Part shown: piece after piece, positions 62,415-64,000 of the stretch | Numbering within the stretch: position 1 is the stretch's first letter | Layout: every line of letters starts with the position of its first letter | NCBI RefSeq assembly: GCF_009730915.1 | Contig: NC_052482.1 | Coordinates: 20,862,345 to 20,926,344 of the forward strand | From: Dioscorea cayenensis subsp. rotundata | Lineage: Eukaryota; Streptophyta; Magnoliopsida; Dioscoreales; Dioscoreaceae | DNA: 64,000 nt | Reading direction: 5' to 3' | Notes under the pieces: model-generated | Databases searched by the model: none | What the model was told of the DNA's origin: nothing | The model's input: only the letters and a program-made list of their open reading frames with translations | Program-made: the position numbers and the translations under genes

Positions 62415-62791
62415 ATACTCACCCTTCAACGGGGGACAAGGGGATTGGATTATTAGTTCGCACTCATAATTGGTGTTATAATAAATCTCAAACTCAAGAT
62501 TTTTTTTTGAATATATGATCATTATATTTCGTAATAAGATAAAATCTCGCTTGGCTATCAGCCATTGGTTCTGGTTTAAAATTTGAAAAAATTATTTGTC
62601 CCAAAAATTATTCAAGTATTTTTTAGGACTTTCTAGTATGTGTTTTGATGTAACTGTGTGTAAGTGGGTGATGTGGGCAGGGAAGTGGGTTTCAACCGTT
62701 TCATTCAGGAAGTCGAGTTCCGGTTTCGAATTCCACGGTGCAAGTCGTGGAAAACCATTCGTTTCTCTTATCTTTTCCCACATTGCCCACC

Positions 62792-62889
62792 CTATATAAA
62801 CCCCTCTTCTCTCCATCATTCCTCTCCATCAGAGAGCCCCTTTCGCATCTCCGCAACAACCGCCTTCTCTGATCGCCTTCTCCGACGAG
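62792..62889 (+). promoter_or_regulatory. TATA box and first leader exon of a gene beyond the right edge
   Basis: CTATATAAA (62792-62800) is followed by a CT-rich leader (TCTCTCCATCATTCC to CTTCTCCGACGAG) ending at a donor GAG|GTTTGCG at 62889/62890. The following sequence is T-rich and intron-like. This resembles plant genes with a leader intron (polyubiquitin, actin-binding and similar highly expressed genes); the product cannot be named. Confidence 0.55.
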
Positions 62890-64000
62890 GTTTGCGCTAT
62901 TTCCCTCCTATTCTTGGTATTCTACAATCTGGGCTTCGTGTGGCGTTGTAGATCTGTCGGTTTTCTGTGTTTTTTTGTGTTTTTTTGTTTGAATCGTGGC
63001 AAATGTTGTTTTTGATGGAGATCTGGTGATTATCTTTGAGATATGAGCTGCGATTTGGACGAATGTTTAATTTTGATGGTTTTTGGCGATGTTTTTTTTA
63101 GATCAAGCTTGGATTTAATGAGGATCTTTTGTTTAGTCAGATCATTTGGTGATTTTTCTAATTTGTTTTCCGTGTTGGAGATCTGGGACTGCTGTTGGAG
63201 ATCTGTTCTTTTTATGCATTTTTGTTTTTGTTTTTGAATTTCTTAAGATTTGGAAGCGTCGAATGAAAAGTAGGTTTCCGATCTCTCGCCGATGTGATTT
63301 CTTTGATCTTTTTTTTTTTTTATTAATTGTGAAATACGAAATGCTTGAATCTGAGGTTATATGATGCGATTTCTTTTTCTTTTTGCTGTGATATACCAAA
63401 TGCTTGAATCTCAAGTACTGTAAAAGTGGTTTCTTTTTCTTTTTGTTGGGACATTGTAAATGCTTGAAATTTTATTTATATGTGGTCGTATTTAAAGATC
63501 TGTTCCTTGTTCTCTCTGTAAAATGGGATCTGATGTGTTGATCTGTACCATCAAATGTGCATCTTTTCTGCACTATCAAGCATGGGTTTACTTTTGGGGT
63601 AGCTTGAAGCTTCCGGGATATCCTTTACTAATTTATTTTGAAATAATGAATTCATCACCGATATTCTGATTCTTTATATGTTTACTGAATGCACACTTTT
63701 TAGTGTGGTGTATTGCAGCTGAACATGATGCCCTTTTAGGTAGAATAGAATGTATTTCTTTAGATGGCTCAGCTTGAATTTTATTCAGTGAAGTATCATC
63801 AAGCTCCATTGGACAATGTGATGTAACATTTGAGGATTGGAGCTCCATTAAATTTCACTTCTGAAGTTGGTTTAGAGAATGGGTGATTATCAAAATGCCT
63901 TGATCAAATTCTTATTTTATGCTTAAAATGGAATGCAGGAAGGCAGGAGATTGTACATTTTCAAGTTGCTGATAAATATCGAGTTTTATTCTAATTCATT
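62890..64000 (+). other. Probable leader intron of the right-edge gene
   Basis: T-rich, ORF-poor sequence with short repeated motifs (AAATGCTTGAATCT-like, 63340-63415; GGAGATCTG repeats). An acceptor may exist at about 63941 (AATGCAG|GAAGG), but no conserved coding sequence follows within the window. Confidence 0.4.

Overview
The window is nuclear DNA of a flowering plant. It has spliced genes with GT-AG introns, plant-only families (EXO70, DUF674, TRM/DUF4378, SULTR4, SLOW GREEN 1), a plant-type U12 snRNA gene with USE and TATA elements, and long AT-rich spacers full of (TA)n tracts, MITE-like elements and LINE/SINE remains. Several genes are GC-rich at the 5' end and AT-rich further on (SULTR4, EXO70, SLOW GREEN 1). 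That pattern, with the generally AT-rich background, fits a non-grass monocot, but this is a weak inference.

Layout. 1-492: 5' end of an ITN1-like ankyrin gene (minus). 755-1511: three copies of a 251-bp tandem repeat. 4608-7039: five-exon pectate-lyase-like gene (plus). 10973-13075: intronless EXO70 gene with a histidine-rich N-terminus. 13940-15366: LINE relic. 15619-17099: ribosomal protein L35 (uL29) gene with a damaged last exon. 17874-17947: tRNA-Arg(UCG), minus. 19196-20012: heavy-metal-associated (HMA) domain gene, minus. 20205-20403: SINE. 23907-28990: TRM/DUF4378 gene, minus, with several frame changes. 30712-35089: CCT gamma chaperonin subunit (CCT3), minus, intact in 14 exons including one GC-AG intron.

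35337-48965 is a duplicated block. It holds two histone H3.1 copies, both frame-shifted, with duplicated flanks, a second SINE, a foldback element, a DUF674 gene, a captured and partly inverted DUF674 fragment, and a DUF674 pseudogene. 49693-50653: SLOW GREEN 1-like TPR gene (minus). 51468-57106: vacuolar-type sulfate transporter SULTR4 (minus, 17 exons, intact, 681 aa). It is divergent from a Pol II-type U12 snRNA gene at about 60149-60307 (plus). The right edge holds a promoter and leader exon/intron of a gene whose coding part lies outside.

Most genes are unrelated housekeeping neighbours, as usual in plants. No multi-gene system was seen. The points of most interest are the U12 snRNA gene and its duplicated promoter module, the H3/DUF674 mosaic (which preserves empty sites for two retroposon insertions), and the split between perfectly intact genes and genes with small frame-breaking indels. 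All exon boundaries were read by eye from splice signals and family similarity, without any alignment software.
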